From Gnetum montanum (taxonomy: Eukaryota; Streptophyta; Gnetopsida; Gnetales; Gnetaceae), in assembly GCA_015680685.1 (NCBI GenBank), contig MNCI01030786.1, positions 1 to 22,221 on the forward strand: a stretch of 22,221 nucleotides of DNA. The letters run 5' to 3'. Shown here piece after piece: positions 20,937 to 22,221 of this stretch (position 1 is its first letter; every line of letters begins with the position of its first letter). The position numbers and the translations under genes were made by a program. The notes beneath the pieces are model-generated. The model was not told the DNA's origin. It searched no databases and worked only from the letters and a program-made list of their open reading frames with translations.

Positions 20937-21116
20937 CAGCATTATGAAAATTAATGCAAAACGGAACAAGTTTTTGATTTCCAACTTCCTTTTTGTTGGT
21001 ACTGTTCTTCTTCATTGGGTGACAATCAGCATTATGAAAATTACGGCAAAAGGGGACAAGCTTTTGATTCCCAACTTCTGTCTTGCTGGTACTTTTCTTA
21101 ATTAGGTGACAACAAT
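20937..21116 (+). repeat. 90-bp tandem duplication inside exon 1, unit 3
   Basis: Copies at 20937-21026 and 21027-21116, with the same borders as in units 1 and 2. Confidence 0.85.
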
Positions 21117-21547
21117 TAGTATAGTATGTTTGAAGGGTTGCCGTCCCTGGGCGGAAACGAGTTTATTTTACCCACTTTGCCAGAATCAACTCAACCTCAA
21201 GTGTCCAATCCTTCGTATGCACCTGTAGCTACAGGTAATTCATTTTTTTCTCCTCCAAAATTACCCTGTATTTATTGGTTTCTTCTGAAGCATAACGTAT
21301 TCTTAGTTTCTTTAAATATTCAACTTTCAACATGTATTAAAAGTGGGTTCGTGCTGATTGAAAGGATTTGAGTTTTTGTTTTTCCCTCAAATTTTGATTT
21401 TGATTGCAGAAGGATACAGTCTGCTGCTTTACTTAGTGAGATGATCTTGAGTATTTTTGTCTGTCTGTTTTATCCATGGTTTCGAGTGAAAATGGTTCAG
21501 GTTGTGTCTTGTTGTTGGTTATTTGAAAATGGTTTGAATTTTTTTAA

Positions 21548-21734
21548 GGCAAGGATGAAGGTTCAAGGCACAACGAAGGTGTACTCTAGGGAATGGGACG
21601 TGGGTATTAGGGCTTTTTCTCATGGTGGACTTTCCAATAAAACAAACAAAACTTCTCTGTCTCTGTCCCGAGGCACCCATCCCAATCCAAGAGAATCTCT
21701 GGTGATAGAGACAGAACAAACCAAATCCAATTAA
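21548..21734 (+). other. Conserved intronic block with short open frame, unit 3
   Basis: Third copy of the intron 1 block, still open to TAA. An 11-bp insertion just upstream extends the open frame on its 5' side. Confidence 0.3.
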
Positions 21735-22037
21735 TCATAAAAAAATTGTTTAAAAATTACCTTCCATGTATTTCCAAATATAGCCTCCTAATTACAAATT
21801 TTTTTTTACATGAAGAACTATTTTTTCTTAGGATTTTATAATATCCCAAAAAATTTTGGAAGCTTTCTTTGTTTTCGGGTCAGATATTTATTAAAGTCTT
21901 CCTAGTACACAGGAAGTTTTCCTTACCATGAGAGTGTCAATGTTTTGATAAATGAAGATTAATACGGTTGCGGTCGCATTCGGTAAATACTTAAATTAGT
22001 TTGCCATCGAAGTATAGAATTGTGCTTCCCAAAAAAA

Positions 22038-22166
22038 GCCTTTGGATTTAATTGAAGAAATACCTGTCCTAAGAATTATTATAAATGAAGATTAATACGG
22101 TTGCGGTCGCATTCGGTAAATACATACCAAAGGACTTTCCAATAAAACAAACAAAAAAAAGCCTTT
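22038..22166. other. Scrambled filler patch replacing 668 bp, unit 3
   Basis: Sequence left of 22037 matches unit 2 up to 12481, and sequence right of 22167 matches unit 2 from 13150. The patch contains an exact 43-bp copy of 21948-21990 at 22081-22123 and an exact 25-bp copy of 21627-21651 at 22132-22156. Its first part mixes CTTTGGATTT, inverted ATTGAAGAAAT and direct ACCTGTCCT, all found just past the right breakpoint in unit 2. A7-GCCTTTGG flanks both ends (22031-22045 and 22154-22168). Confidence 0.85.
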
Positions 22167-22221
22167 GGTATTTAAGTAATTTTGTGTATACTTGTCCTGA
22201 TTAAATTTCTTCAATAGCTTT

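Larger units (their letters stand above)
19071..22221. repeat. Tandem array unit 3, partial (3,151 bp)
   Basis: It matches 9526 to 12481 of unit 2 closely, then breaks at 22037. After a 129-bp scrambled patch it rejoins the unit at 22167, which equals 13150 of unit 2. About 668 bp of the normal unit, including almost all of B3 exon 2, is missing. The window ends 55 bp after the rejoining point, so whether the rest of the unit follows is unknown. Confidence 0.93.
20865..22221 (+). pseudogene. AFL-type B3 pseudogene, unit 3, with exon 2 destroyed
   Basis: Exon 1 is 20865-21234 with the GTAATT donor. It has TAA at 20952 (shared), TAA at 21099 (private) and TAG at 21117 (shared with unit 1). Intron 1 follows normally to 22037. 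Then a 129-bp scrambled patch replaces the rest of intron 1 and almost all of exon 2. From 22167 the sequence matches the exon 2/intron 2 donor border of the other units. Exons 3 and 4 would lie beyond the window. Confidence 0.85.

Noticed and set aside
1-22221. CRISPR array, bacterial operon, tRNA or rRNA genes
   Set aside because: No short regularly spaced repeats with variable spacers, no ribosome binding site pattern, and no tRNA- or rRNA-like sequence were seen. Introns and plant protein motifs point to a nuclear plant locus.

Overview
This is plant nuclear DNA: AT-rich, with GT-AG introns, a decayed Ty1/copia retroelement and a broken gene of the seed-plant B3 transcription factor group (ABI3/FUS3/LEC2, 'AFL'). 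A seed plant is well supported. A gymnosperm is possible, but I cannot show it from the sequence.

The window is a head-to-tail tandem array. Base 1 aligns with 9526 and 19071, giving one unit of 9,525 bp, one of 9,545 bp and the first 3,151 bp of a third. The copies differ by many scattered substitutions and by private indels, so the array is unlikely to be an assembly collapse or a simple duplicated read. Unit limits are set by the window start, so the true duplication breakpoints are unknown.

Layout of one unit (unit 1 coordinates): (a) 153-555, a minus-strand exon of an unrecognised gene whose other exon-like pieces sit at the end of the preceding unit; (b) about 556-1482, 5' flank with a GA-rich microsatellite; (c) 1483-1656, three copies of a 58-bp minisatellite; (d) 1777-4314, a four-exon AFL-type B3 pseudogene with matching intron phases; (e) 4315-7017, AT-rich DNA with no supported gene; (f) 7018-8278, gag and protease remnant of a copia element; (g) 8284-8760, a less AT-rich block of unknown origin; (h) 8891-9497, the remaining exons of the minus-strand gene.

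The B3 gene is dead in all copies. Stops in exon 1 and exon 4, and loss of the second half of the B3 domain, occur in every copy that can be scored, so it was probably already broken when the array expanded. Each copy then gained its own lesions. Unit 1 has extra stops and a 26-bp deletion. Unit 2 lost the exon 2 acceptor and has frameshifts in exons 2 and 3. Unit 3 has exon 2 replaced by a scrambled patch built from nearby sequence.

I found no working operon-like or multi-gene system. The most interesting signals are the templated 'filler' patches, an exact 958-bp identity between units 1 and 2, and the conserved minus-strand gene fragment.
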